From Candidatus Dadabacteria bacterium (GTDB taxonomy: Bacteria; Desulfobacterota_D; UBA1144; Nemesobacterales; Nemesobacteraceae), in assembly GCA_026709745.1 (NCBI GenBank), contig JAPOSJ010000163.1, positions 1 through 12,663 on the forward strand: 12,663 nt of DNA. Direction: 5' to 3'. The position numbers and the translations under genes are program-made. How positions within the stretch are numbered: the stretch's first letter is position 1; each line of letters opens with the position of its first letter. Below the pieces are notes generated by a model that ran no database searches, was not told the DNA's origin, and saw nothing but the letters and a program-made list of their open reading frames with translations. Positions 1 through 5,767 of the stretch are shown here, piece by piece.

Positions 1-453
1 CCCAAGTGAAGCAAGATTGCCCATATACATAGCATCCATGGGACCGAAAAACATCGAGCTTACCTCCCGGATTGCTGACAGCTGGATTCCCTATCTCTGC
101 CCCTTAAGCCCTACAAACGAAAGAAAAGAGGTGCATGCTTCCGGCGGAAGAAAAATAACTGTGGCCCCACTTCTTCTAGCGATGGTTTCCAAGGACTGAA
201 GCGAATCAAGAGGAATCGTAAGGGAATTTATAGCCCTTTATGTATACTCAATGGGAGATTATTACACCATAAACTCGTAGGCAGCTACAGATTGCGGGCG
301 GAAGCAGACAGGGCGAAAAAGCTCTGGCAGGAAAACAAAGCGGAAGCTATAAAAAACATAAGTGACAAACTGCTTGATCTCGTCTCCGTGAGAGGTTTCC
401 TGGGAGAGGAAAGAGCAAAACTCACAGGGTTCGCGGGAAGTTCCGACCTCTAG
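1..453 (+). pseudogene. Decayed LLM-class (F420-type) oxidoreductase, 3' remnant
   Basis: Reading from the window edge in the frame of position 2, the peptide PIYIASMGPKNIELTSRIAD matches the conserved segment of luciferase-like, F420-dependent oxidoreductases (typically 'PIYLAALGPKNVELTGEIADGW'). The frame is interrupted by TGA at 197-199. After that stop the same frame still gives family-like residues (REFIALYVYSMGDYY, about 215-265), then a second stop at 278-280. Homology resumes in the next frame from about 277 (RLRAEADRAKKLWQENKAEA) and ends at TAG 451-453. One nonsense change and one frameshift therefore separate three collinear pieces of one gene. The 5' part lies outside the window. 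In the living family these enzymes act on diverse substrates with F420 or flavin; no substrate can be named here. TTG at 17 only opens a fragment and is not a real start. Sequencing error could explain one lesion, but two lesions favour real decay. Confidence 0.75.
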
Positions 454-460
454 ATTGCAA

Positions 461-499
461 TGTTTCCCTGCAACGCTTTGAGGAAACAGATAACTTTTT
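461..499 (+). terminator. Possible weak hairpin terminator after the LLM remnant
   Basis: TGTTTCC (461-467) and GGAAACA (482-488) form a perfect 7-bp inverted repeat with a 14-nt loop. It is followed by a short run of five T at 495-499 after six intervening bases. It lies 8 bases after the last stop of the decayed gene. The loop is long and the T-run short and displaced, so this is a weak call. Confidence 0.3.
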
Positions 500-545
500 C
501 AATGAAGGCGCTTGCTCCTTGAGAGTACAATACAGCTTAAGGGTC

Positions 546-597
546 AGGTCTTGATATGATTTTTATTCACATTATAATCTTTCCCATGGCAAGACCT
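546..597. repeat. 8-bp inverted repeat flanking the RAYT promoter and start codon
   Basis: AGGTCTTG (546-553) and CAAGACCT (590-597) are perfect reverse complements 36 bases apart. The left arm overlaps the -35 box. The right arm begins one base after the ATG (586-588), inside codons 2-4. The motif GGGTCAGGTCTTGATAT resembles leaders I recall upstream of related Y1-transposase genes in other bacteria (recollection, not a search). It may be a binding or recognition site of the RAYT itself or an operator. Confidence 0.5.
551..578 (+). promoter_or_regulatory. Sigma70-like promoter of the RAYT gene, leaderless arrangement
   Basis: TTGATA (551-556, five of six to the -35 consensus) is separated by 16 bases from TATAAT (573-578, perfect -10). 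Transcription would begin about 6-8 bases further on, at 584-586, which coincides with the ATG at 586. That predicts a leaderless transcript and supports 586 as the true start rather than the in-frame ATG at 556, which would overlap the -35/spacer. Confidence 0.55.
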
Positions 598-1428
598 TTA
601 AGACCAGAGTACACAGGAGCTATCTATTACGTCTCCTCAGTCGGAAACAGAGGACAAAGGGTCTTTCAGAACTCAGCTGATGGCAATGCATGGATAGAGA
701 TCCTCGATGGGGTATGCGAGAGATTTGGATGCCGTTGCTTTGGTTACTGTCTAATGTCCGACGGGTACCACCTAGTCATCGAAACACCCAAGCCTAATCT
801 ATCAAAAGCCATAAGACAGCTAAACGGTGTTTACACACAGCGTTCAAACAGGCTGCATGACACAAGCGGCCACGTTTTCCGGGGAAGGTATAAATCCATA
901 GTTGTCCAGAGGGAAAAATATCTTCTGCGCATTCTTGCCCACATTTTTCTTCTCCCTCTCCGAGCCGGGTTCGTAAAACATCCCAACCAATTCAAATGGA
1001 GCAGTTGCAGATATCTTTACGGAAAAGATGAAGGGCCGAGGCACATAAACCTTGAGTGGTTCTCGGAAAGATTTTCTTCAGATATAAACGCCTTTGATGA
1101 GTTTCTCGAAGAGAACAGCTCGCGGGACGTGATCTCAGAAACCCGAAAGCAGATATATCTCGGTGATGATGAATTCATAGAGTTCGTGCAGGAAAAAACG
1201 AGAGGTTTACAGTCAAAAGATATTCCCAGATATCAGCTCACAAAACCCGTGACGGGAATAATAAACAGTCTCATGCAAAGCGGACACTCAAGGAATGAGG
1301 CGATAGCGAAAACCTATCTTACGGGAGATTATACTCTGAGAGAGGTAGCCGACGCGGTCTCAGTTCACTACTCAGTTGTGAGCAAGATCATAAGTGAATA
1401 CGAGAAAATTTCTTCTCCTTCCCACTAA
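586..1428 (+). CDS. REP-associated (Y1/HUH, RAYT-type) transposase-family protein with altered active site
   Basis: 280 residues from ATG 586, beginning MARPLRPEYTGAIYYV, the usual opening of this family. Members are single-strand endonucleases that act on REP-like hairpins using an HUH metal site and one tyrosine. Recognisable here are the CLM..YHLVIETP block (residues 55-68), RQLNGVYTQRSNR (77-89), GHVFRGRYKS (95-104) and LRAGFVKHP (125-133). A C-terminal helix-turn-helix follows (about 230-275, GDYTLREVADAVSVHYSVVSK). The HUH motif, normally NHYH, reads DGYH (59-62), so the first histidine is glycine. The block usually RYI.LNPVRA reads AHIFLLPLRA (118-127), so the expected catalytic tyrosine is His119. 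N-terminal YHV..RG is also changed to YYV..VG. The frame is otherwise open and full length. It may be an inactive relic still open by chance, or a DNA-binding protein without nuclease activity. Its stop is six bases from the convergent pepF stop. Confidence 0.85.
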   Translation: MARPLRPEYTGAIYYVSSVGNRGQRVFQNSADGNAWIEILDGVCERFGCRCFGYCLMSDGYHLVIETPKPNLSKAIRQLNGVYTQRSNRLHDTSGHVFRGRYKSIVVQREKYLLRILAHIFLLPLRAGFVKHPNQFKWSSCRYLYGKDEGPRHINLEWFSERFSSDINAFDEFLEENSSRDVISETRKQIYLGDDEFIEFVQEKTRGLQSKDIPRYQLTKPVTGIINSLMQSGHSRNEAIAKTYLTGDYTLREVADAVSVHYSVVSKIISEYEKISSPSH

Positions 1429-1434
1429 AAACCC

Positions 1435-3234
1435 TCACCCAAATCCGTATTGCTCCGCAAGTTCCTCAACCTCGTTCACCATTGCGCCTATAACGTCAAG
1501 TCCTATCTGCCAGAAACCGGGATCGTTTATATCCACTCCGACCCGAGAGAGAAGCTCCGTGGGCGAAGCACTTCCCCCAGACCGAAGAAGTTCCATGTAA
1601 TCGGGTACAAAAGAGCTTCCCTTCTCCAAGAACATTCCATAAAGAGCCAAGGTAAGCAGTTCGCCGAAGGAGTACGCATAGCAGTAGAAGGGAGAGTGTA
1701 TGAAATGAGGGATGTAAAGCCACCAGTAAGCGTAGTTTTCGGTCAGGATAACAGAATCTCCGAACATCTCACGGTTGGCCTTGACCCAGAGTTCACTTAT
1801 CTTCTCGGTCGTAAGTTCCCCCTGATCTCTTCTTTCGCGGTGAAGGCTATACTCGAACCTTGTAAGTACGGCCTGTCTGAAGACCGTGGCCATTATGTCC
1901 TCGAGCTTTTCCGCTACCAGAACCAGCCTGGCTTCTCTTCGGGTTTCTTCCTCTTTTAGGCGGTGAAACACAAGCATTTCCGCGAAGACACTAGCGGTCT
2001 CGGCTGTGGTAAGAGGCGTGTGAGCCTGGAAATAACCCTGTCGCCTGGAAAGATACTGATGTACTCCATGGCCAAGCTCGTGAGCCAAAACCATCACATC
2101 TCTTGGTTTCCCTGTGTAGTTCATAAAGACATAAGGGTGCACCTCGGGAACTGTACCATGACTGAAGGCACCCCCTCTTTTTCCATCCCGAAGCTCGGCG
2201 TCTATCCAGTTTTTCTCAAAGAACAAAGACGCGGTTTCTTTCATCTCGGACGAAAATTCCCCGAACGAAGAAAGTACGATTTCCTCTGCCCTGCCCCATG
2301 GGACCTGCTCCCTCTCAGAACCCAAGGGAGCGTAGCGGTCATAGTCGTAGAATGTGCGGTATCCGAGAAGCTTTCCCTTGAGTCCGTAATAGCGCTTTAC
2401 GAATCCGAAGTTCTGCTCACAGGATTCAAGCAGGGCTTCCACGGCACTGTGGGATATCTCATTGCTAAGGTGACGGGCTGACATGGGGTCTTCATAGTTT
2501 CTAAGCCTGTCGTCTATTGAGTGGTCGTTTACAAGTGTGTTGAATATGTAGGTAAGCACGTGGGAATTCTCTTTAAGACCCCTTGTGAGGCCAGACCAAG
2601 CCGCCTTTCTTTTCTTTCTATCCGGCTCGTAAAGAAGCGAGAGAGTCCGGGATTGATTCAGTTTTTCGGTCCTGCCCGAGAGCCGCACACGAAACTGGAT
2701 ATTGTTCAGAACCTCATCAAAAAGTCTTGAAAATGCTCTCTGACCGGTGTTTGATTTTTCCTGAAGTATTTTTTCCTCGGCTTCCGAGAGAGTGTGGTCT
2801 CTGTAATGTCTTTCCTGCTCGAGAAAATGCCTATAGCCGGAAAGTTCTGGATTACCAAGGAGTATTTTTGCTCTTTTCTTCGGGACCGAAACCCATTCAA
2901 TGTAAAAGAAAATAAGTTTTTTCTGAACTTCCGTCGCCTTCTGCTGCATCGACGAACGAAAAGCGCCGGTTTCGGGATTCCGAGTGTCTGCTGCGAAAAG
3001 AAGGTGGGCAAAAGAAAGTATCTTTCCGATCCCTTCCGACAAACGCTCAAGCTCCTTCACCGCTCCTGCGAGTTTCCCCGCGGTAAGAGAAGGAGATTTT
3101 ATCTTCCCTCTGTACTTTTTTTCAAACCTGCTGGCACGGATGGATATCTTTTCAAAATCCCGATCCACACGTGGATCGGAAATTCCTTCGTAAAGATCTG
3201 AAAGATTCCATCTGACACCTTTTGTTTTCGCCAT
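1435..3234 (-). CDS. pepF: Oligoendopeptidase F, M3B family zinc metallopeptidase
   Basis: Cytoplasmic zinc peptidase expected to cut short peptides. The protein has 599 residues from ATG 3234, typical for the family. The zinc motif HELGH is at residues 385-389 (within MVLAHELGHGVHQYLS), and the third ligand glutamate is at 412 in TTAETASVFAE. The C-terminal substrate-side signature HFIHSPFYCYAYSFG (about 510-524) is present. The N-terminus WNLSDLYEG is the usual beginning of the catalytic family. A GTG four codons upstream (3246) would also be in frame, but GGAG at 3241-3244 sits six bases before ATG 3234, so I chose the ATG. It is last of the folK-hpt-pepF set, 39 bases after hpt, and converges on the RAYT gene. 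There is no signal peptide. The link to folate genes looks positional rather than functional. Confidence 0.93.
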   Translation of the reverse strand: MAKTKGVRWNLSDLYEGISDPRVDRDFEKISIRASRFEKKYRGKIKSPSLTAGKLAGAVKELERLSEGIGKILSFAHLLFAADTRNPETGAFRSSMQQKATEVQKKLIFFYIEWVSVPKKRAKILLGNPELSGYRHFLEQERHYRDHTLSEAEEKILQEKSNTGQRAFSRLFDEVLNNIQFRVRLSGRTEKLNQSRTLSLLYEPDRKKRKAAWSGLTRGLKENSHVLTYIFNTLVNDHSIDDRLRNYEDPMSARHLSNEISHSAVEALLESCEQNFGFVKRYYGLKGKLLGYRTFYDYDRYAPLGSEREQVPWGRAEEIVLSSFGEFSSEMKETASLFFEKNWIDAELRDGKRGGAFSHGTVPEVHPYVFMNYTGKPRDVMVLAHELGHGVHQYLSRRQGYFQAHTPLTTAETASVFAEMLVFHRLKEEETRREARLVLVAEKLEDIMATVFRQAVLTRFEYSLHRERRDQGELTTEKISELWVKANREMFGDSVILTENYAYWWLYIPHFIHSPFYCYAYSFGELLTLALYGMFLEKGSSFVPDYMELLRSGGSASPTELLSRVGVDINDPGFWQIGLDVIGAMVNEVEELAEQYGFG

Positions 3235-3273
3235 GTCCGTCTCCACAGCCTTTTGTCGGGAGTAAAAATTAAG

Positions 3274-3831
3274 TTACTTCTGAAGCAGGTATACATCCTC
3301 AAGCAATCTGCCGCTTTGCATGTAGTCCATTCCATAACCAACGAGAAAACCCGCGTCCACCTTAAAACCTGTGTAATGGGGACTCAAACCCTTCGCGGTC
3401 CTTTCCCTTTTATCTATAAGGGCACATATCCGAACCGAACCCGGGTTCTTAGATTCCATGTGCCGTAAGATAAACTTCGCCGTCTGCGAAGTATCAATTA
3501 TATCTTCAACTATTATAACGTCCTTTCCCTTCACTTGGCATTCAATATCTCTTACAAGCTCAAGTTGCCCAGGCCTTACACCATCTCTGTAACTTGAAAC
3601 CCTGAGAAACTGTCTTTCGACTATCACGGTTACCCGTGCCAGAAGATCCTCAAAAAAGGGGTACGCCCCATTAAGAACACAGACCGCAACGGGGTTTTTT
3701 CCTGCGTAGTCTGCAGAAATTTGCCTAGCTAGCCTAGAGACGGCATTTTTTATATCGTCTTTTGAAAGAAACTTTCTGAGTGGAAAGCCTTCAAGGATTT
3801 CGGTTTCTTCAGACAGTATCACTCTCCTCAC
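3274..3831 (-). CDS. hpt: Hypoxanthine (guanine) phosphoribosyltransferase
   Basis: Purine salvage enzyme joining hypoxanthine or guanine to PRPP in the cytoplasm. The PRPP-binding loop VIIVEDIIDTSQT is at residues 105-117 (the usual form ends DTG.T, here DTS.T) with the catalytic-region aspartate at 113. VGYGMDY, the base-recognition segment, is at 164-170. The conserved domain begins at FLSKDDIKNAV (residue 21), so about 20 residues precede it. The start is uncertain: GTG 3831 gives 185 residues and a 23-base overlap with folK but has no ribosome site before it. AGGAG (3824-3828) lies seven bases before a CTG at 3816, and GTG 3822 lies only one base after AGGAG. The coordinate given is the longest reasonable form. 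It is expected to be translationally coupled to folK. Confidence 0.9.
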   Translation of the reverse strand: MRRVILSEETEILEGFPLRKFLSKDDIKNAVSRLARQISADYAGKNPVAVCVLNGAYPFFEDLLARVTVIVERQFLRVSSYRDGVRPGQLELVRDIECQVKGKDVIIVEDIIDTSQTAKFILRHMESKNPGSVRICALIDKRERTAKGLSPHYTGFKVDAGFLVGYGMDYMQSGRLLEDVYLLQK

Positions 3832-4219
3832 TCAATGTTTTTTCAAGCTCGGGACAAAGTTCGATCACGGAACGGCGAAGAAATTCCCGCTCGTAAACAT
3901 CAGAATCTACAATCTCCCCGTTCCATACAAGTATATCCAAATCCATCTTTCTCGGGCCGTAGCGATCCCCCCCGGCACTTCTTCCAAGAACAATCTCCAC
4001 CCCCTTGAGCAAGGTTTTCAGCTGCTTGTGGCCAAGACGGGTTTTTACCAGCAGAGAACCGTTTAGAAAGTCCTGCTGCTTCCGTGTCCCTATGGGCTTG
4101 GTTTTTACAAATCTCGATTCTCCGAGAACAAGCAGTCTCTCCCGAAGTATTTGCCTAGCAGCACTCACGTTTCTCTCGGCATCTATATTTGAGCCGATTC
4201 CGACAATAACTGTATTCAA
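3809..4219 (-). CDS. folK: 6-hydroxymethyl-7,8-dihydropterin pyrophosphokinase (HPPK)
   Basis: Transfers pyrophosphate from ATP to 6-hydroxymethyl-dihydropterin, the step before dihydropteroate synthase in folate synthesis. The 136-residue protein is short for HPPK (E. coli about 159) but complete. It opens VIVGIGSNIDAERN (residues 4-17), and has QQDFLNGSLLVKT (48-60), the LGR arginine at 80, GPRKMDLDIL (88-97) with the magnesium-binding DxD at 93-95, and the ELCPEL tail. The start is TTG 4219, with AAGG about eight bases upstream; no in-frame ATG is available before the conserved GxGSN. A TATAAT box at 4256-4261 (minus strand) would give a leader of about 30 bases. It is first in the folK-hpt-pepF set. 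Confidence 0.92.
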   Translation of the reverse strand: MNTVIVGIGSNIDAERNVSAARQILRERLLVLGESRFVKTKPIGTRKQQDFLNGSLLVKTRLGHKQLKTLLKGVEIVLGRSAGGDRYGPRKMDLDILVWNGEIVDSDVYEREFLRRSVIELCPELEKTLSEESDTV

Positions 4220-4517
4220 TGAGGTGACCTTGCATTAACGGTTTAGGAGAAAAGAATTATAACTGAAACCTGATGGATCGAAGCCGTCGGCGTCACTGTC
4301 TTTTATCAAAAGTCTTTGGAAACATCCCCGGCAAAGCTGATGGGATTTGCAGCCGGCCGGATTCGCTGTCAGGAGCACAGGCCTTGCACATCAGGCTCCC
4401 TCTGCATAATCCATAATTATGTACCGCCACCCAGGCTCACCACATATTTCTCCTCTTCAGGATAGTAGCGGCAAAAATTTCCGTAGCGGTTTGTAGTCAG
4501 CTTTTCAGGATTACCGC
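4220..4517. other. 298-bp gap between folB and folK, no confident gene
   Basis: The gap holds the folK -10 box and a perfect 10-bp palindrome CATAATTATG (4412-4421). On the minus strand there are two short open stretches. One is a start-less frame that leaves folB out of frame and runs NPEKLTTNRYGNFCRYYPEE to TAA at 4417-4419. The other is a 32-codon ATG frame from 4391 to 4293 (MCKACAPDSESG..., with GGGAG four bases upstream). I recognise neither. They could be remnants of one degraded gene or chance. I see no RNA structure that I can name. Confidence 0.4.
4256..4261 (-). promoter_or_regulatory. -10 box (TATAAT) for the folK-hpt-pepF unit
   Basis: A perfect TATAAT on the minus strand lies 37 bases upstream of the folK TTG start. 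No convincing -35 hexamer sits at 16-18 bases, so this is a half-supported promoter. Confidence 0.4.
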
Positions 4518-4865
4518 CTATCTCTCTCTGGCTTCGGTCACTGAAACGGAATCAGCAAAGCGAAGCGCCCCGGGTTTTTCCACCTTTACCGAAGCCGACC
4601 CAGCCGCCGGGCATTCAAGGACTATATCGCATATGCCCCCCGCAACTCTCTCGAGCAGGTTGAAACTGGTTTCCTCCACAAAGCTTATGATCTTTTTGTT
4701 TATGGCTTTGTAGTCAAGCGTGTCCTCAATGCTGTCGCTCTCGGCAGCTTTGCGTCCGTCAAAATCAATGGTAACGTTTATGACCAGATCTTGGCGATTT
4801 TTCTTCTCCCAGTCATAAATCCCTATTATAGTGCGAAGCCTCAGGTTCTCGATCTTTATTATCAT
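4518..4865 (-). CDS. folB: Dihydroneopterin aldolase
   Basis: Splits 7,8-dihydroneopterin to 6-hydroxymethyl-dihydropterin and glycolaldehyde, supplying the FolK substrate. The 115-residue length fits the family, which forms a cytoplasmic multimer. It has IENLRLRTIIGIYDWE (residues 5-20) with the substrate-binding/catalytic glutamate at 20, the DTLDYKAI block (48-55) with Tyr52, SFNLLERVA (67-75), and the catalytic lysine at 97 in KVEKPGAL. The start ATG 4865 lies four bases after the stop of the pteridine reductase gene, so the two are surely one transcript and probably coupled. The ribosome site is poor (GATGAG directly before the ATG), consistent with coupling. Confidence 0.93.
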   Translation of the reverse strand: MIIKIENLRLRTIIGIYDWEKKNRQDLVINVTIDFDGRKAAESDSIEDTLDYKAINKKIISFVEETSFNLLERVAGGICDIVLECPAAGSASVKVEKPGALRFADSVSVTEARER

Positions 4866-4869
4866 CTCA

Positions 4870-5583
4870 TCAGGTAAGGCTCATGCCTCCGTCAACGAAA
4901 AGACACTCTCCGGTGACGTAATTATTCTCCAGAAGATAGTTAAACGCATTTATTATATCCTCAATAGAGCCCGGACGCTTCATTGGAGCTCCCAGTGCCA
5001 TCTTGCGAAGATAGTCATCACCAAGCCCAGGGGGAGCAAGAACGCTTCCCGGACACACGGCGTTTACCCGAAAATCGGGAGCAAGTTCTCTGGCAAGCAT
5101 TTTTGTCAGGTGGTAAAGGCATTTCTTACTCAGGTTGTAGCAGAAATGTTCGACGGGGTTTTTTCTAACTCTGGTGTCAAGAAAATTAACGATAAGACCT
5201 CGTTCTGTCTCCGCTACAAAGGACTGAGAGAGAAAAAAAGGTGCCTTGAAGTTTACGGCCAGATCGGATTCAAGAAATTCAGGGGTGACATCGGAAAATA
5301 CCACGTTCTCGAAAACAGAGGCGTTGTTAACAAGAACGCATAGCCCCCTGAAACTTTCCCTTGCTCTGGGAACAAGCTCCATTGCGTCATGAGGCGATGA
5401 AAGATCGCAGTGAAAAAGTTCACAGTCCGCCCCGGTTTTCAGGATCCGTCCCCTCGTCGCCAGAGCCTCTTTTTCAGAGGAATTGTAGTGAAGGGCGATA
5501 TCATAGCCTTTTCGAGCAAGATTCAGGGAAATTTCCATCCCTATCCGCACCGCACCACCTGTAATCAAAGCCGCTTTTTTCAT
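4870..5583 (-). CDS. Pteridine reductase-like short-chain dehydrogenase (PTR1/FolM type)
   Basis: A 237-residue NADPH-type SDR. The Rossmann motif TGGAVRIG is at residues 8-15, LHYNSSEKEA (31-40) matches the PTR1-style NADP-binding loop, NNAS is at 86-89, and the catalytic pair YNLSK is Tyr149/Lys153. The position usually occupied by the catalytic serine of SDRs is Asp136 (NFLDTRV), which is the hallmark of pteridine reductases and FolM rather than of FabG-like enzymes. The expected reaction is reduction of dihydropterins or dihydrofolate to the tetrahydro form. It lies four bases upstream of folB, which strongly supports a pterin substrate. The start ATG 5583 sits at the conserved N-terminus (KKAALITGG), though no clear ribosome site precedes it. 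Whether it acts as folate reductase, dihydromonapterin reductase or both cannot be read from sequence. Confidence 0.85.
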   Translation of the reverse strand: MKKAALITGGAVRIGMEISLNLARKGYDIALHYNSSEKEALATRGRILKTGADCELFHCDLSSPHDAMELVPRARESFRGLCVLVNNASVFENVVFSDVTPEFLESDLAVNFKAPFFLSQSFVAETERGLIVNFLDTRVRKNPVEHFCYNLSKKCLYHLTKMLARELAPDFRVNAVCPGSVLAPPGLGDDYLRKMALGAPMKRPGSIEDIINAFNYLLENNYVTGECLFVDGGMSLT

Positions 5584-5641
5584 TTTGCACAGTAAACAGC
5601 GGTTCTCATGTCGAACATCCCGAAAACCACCTTCGAATATA

Positions 5642-5671
5642 TTGATATATTATTCCCATTGTTTATTATAA
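5642..5671 (+). promoter_or_regulatory. Candidate tkt promoter in the AT-rich divergent region
   Basis: TTGATA (5642-5647) and TTATAA (5666-5671) are 18 bases apart on the plus strand. On the minus strand the overlapping hexamer 5665-5670 reads TATAAT and could serve the pteridine reductase-folB unit. The divergent region 5584-5767 is AT-rich here and holds no gene. The predicted tkt leader is about 90 bases. Confidence 0.4.
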
Positions 5672-5729
5672 GTAAATTTAAAAACGGCAAGCGTAAGCAA
5701 AACCCCGGCCGTCGTTTTACACAAATCCG

Positions 5730-5745
5730 ATGCGCGATGGCGCAT
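5730..5745 (+). other. Small perfect hairpin in the tkt leader
   Basis: ATGCGC (5730-5735) and GCGCAT (5740-5745) form a 6-bp stem with a GATG loop, 22 bases before the tkt start. Immediately downstream, CCTT (5747-5750) can pair with AAGG of the ribosome binding site (5756-5759) across a five-base loop. No T-run follows, so it is not a terminator. It may affect translation. Confidence 0.4.
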
Positions 5746-5755
5746 ACCTTTCCCC

Positions 5756-5760
5756 AAGGA
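5756..5760 (+). promoter_or_regulatory. Ribosome binding site deciding the tkt TTG start
   Basis: AAGGA lies seven bases before TTG 5768, and the conserved transketolase N-terminus follows directly, so the TTG is accepted as the start. Confidence 0.7.
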
Positions 5761-5767
5761 TAAAAAA

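Noticed and set aside
556..585. Ten-residue N-terminal extension of the RAYT protein (MIFIHIIIFP)
   Set aside because: It overlaps the -10 box and spacer of the promoter, and homologues begin at MARPLRP.
1450..3201. Several plus-strand open frames of 60-170 codons opposite pepF
   Set aside because: They are antisense to a full-length, motif-complete peptidase, show no family-like motifs and break at irregular points.
4870..5583. FabG-type 3-oxoacyl reductase reading of the SDR
   Set aside because: The catalytic serine position is aspartate and the folB linkage points to pterins.
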